A stretch of DNA of 7,031 bases from Chromatiales bacterium (lineage in GTDB: Bacteria > Pseudomonadota > Gammaproteobacteria > Thiohalospirales > Thiohalospiraceae), in assembly GCA_026984715.1 (NCBI GenBank), contig JALSRO010000456.1, forward strand, positions 1-7,031. The letters are read 5' to 3'. The translations under genes and the position numbers were made by a program. Under the pieces are notes generated by a model, which searched no databases, was not told the DNA's origin, and saw only the letters and a program-made list of their open reading frames with translations. Below are positions 6,441-7,031 of the stretch, one piece after another. Numbering within the stretch: position 1 is the first letter of the stretch; the number at the start of each line of letters is the position of its first letter.

Positions 6441-7031
6441 CTACTCGTTGTAGTCGAAGACCCGGTAGCCAGCACTCTTGCACAGATTGTCCCGTTCGGC
6501 ACTCACCAGATCTTCCCGCACCATTTCGGATACCATCTCTTCAAAAGTGGTGCGCGGCTCCCAACCAAGCTTCTCCCGAGCCTTGGTGGGGTCGCCGAGC
6601 AGGGTATCTACCTCCGTGGGGCGGAAGTAGCGCGGGTCGACCGCAACGATACAGTTGCCGGTTTTGGTGTCGTACCCCTTTTCATCGACGCCCTCCCCTC
6701 TCCACTCTATCTCGATGCCAAGCTCCCCCGCCGCAGCGGTTACAAACTGGCGGACCGAATACTGCTTGCCAGTGGCGATGACAAAGTCGTCCGGCTGCTC
6801 CTGCTGCAGCATCAGCCATTGCATCTCTACGTAGTCCCGGGCATGGCCCCAGTCCCGCTTGGCGTCCAGATTACCCAGGTAGAGACACTCCTGCAGTGCC
6901 AGCTTGATGCGCGCCATGCCTCGGGTGATCTTGCGGGTCACGAAGGTCTCACCACGCAGTGGGGATTCATGGTTGAACAGAATGCCGTTGCAGGCATAGA
7001 TCCCGTAGGCTTCCCTATAGTTTACAGCTAT
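6441..7031 (-). CDS. gmd: GDP-mannose 4,6-dehydratase, C-terminal part (5' end beyond window)
   Basis: Gmd converts GDP-D-mannose to GDP-4-keto-6-deoxy-D-mannose with bound NADP+, the first committed step to GDP-L-fucose and related deoxysugars. The frame is open to the right edge, giving the last 196 residues of a protein normally about 370 long. The visible part begins [20 protein letters not shown], directly after where the catalytic YxxxK would lie. It continues with [39 protein letters not shown] (54-72), and the C-terminal [26 protein letters not shown] (132-157). These are strongly diagnostic of Gmd. A GTG at 6941 inside VTRKI would give a shorter frame, but it is internal, because family sequence continues upstream to the window edge. 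The gene is upstream of fcl on the same strand, the usual order for GDP-fucose synthesis. Confidence 0.96.
   Translation of the reverse strand: MAVNYREAYGIYACNGILFNHESPLRGETFVTRKITRGMARIKLALQECLYLGNLDAKRDWGHARDYVEMQWLMLQQEQPDDFVIATGKQYSVRQFVTAAAGELGIEIEWRGEGVDEKGYDTKTGNCIVAVDPRYFRPTEVDTLLGDPTKAREKLGWEPRTTFEEMVSEMVREDLVSAERDNLCKSAGYRVFDYNE

Overview
The window looks like ordinary chromosomal DNA from a gammaproteobacterium, moderately GC-rich by eye. The main clue is the gene order yebC-ruvC-ruvA. NadA is the long, Bacillus-like form rather than the short E. coli form, which suggests an environmental (for example sulfur-oxidising, Chromatiales-like) lineage rather than an enteric one; that placement is inference. 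All protein genes lie on the minus strand and so read from right to left. The only plus-strand gene is a tRNA-Arg.

Right end (7031 to 5348, minus strand): the C-terminal half of GDP-mannose 4,6-dehydratase (gmd, cut by the window edge), then a 136-base gap containing a hairpin, then a complete GDP-L-fucose synthase (fcl/wcaG). Together they make GDP-L-fucose from GDP-mannose, normally for surface polysaccharide. The pair is probably the end of a larger polysaccharide cluster to the right.

Middle (5347 to 4388): 278 bases with no supported gene, then tRNA-Arg(ACG) on the plus strand with encoded CCA and a very good sigma-70 promoter. Next, on the minus strand, is a small single-domain PilZ protein (c-di-GMP binding). 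The ATG at 4766, with a strong Shine-Dalgarno, is preferred over an upstream TTG.

Centre (4387 to 2587): a metallo-beta-lactamase/beta-CASP/RMMBL protein of the CPSF73-like RNA nuclease family, followed four bases later by a small cupin with an intact metal site and a Cys-Cys-Cys run. The two are very likely co-translated.

Left end (2431 to 1): nadA (quinolinate synthase), yebC (translation factor or regulator family), ruvC (Holliday junction resolvase) and the first 17 codons of ruvA. The last three genes are chained by 4-base stop/start overlaps (ATGA between yebC and ruvC, GTGA between ruvC and ruvA). ruvB presumably follows outside the window.

I found no CRISPR array, insertion sequence, phage gene or obvious defence system. 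The most interesting points are the uncharacterised beta-CASP/cupin pair next to PilZ, the CxC arrangement at the NadA cluster site, and the tRNA-Arg sitting between core genes and a polysaccharide locus.
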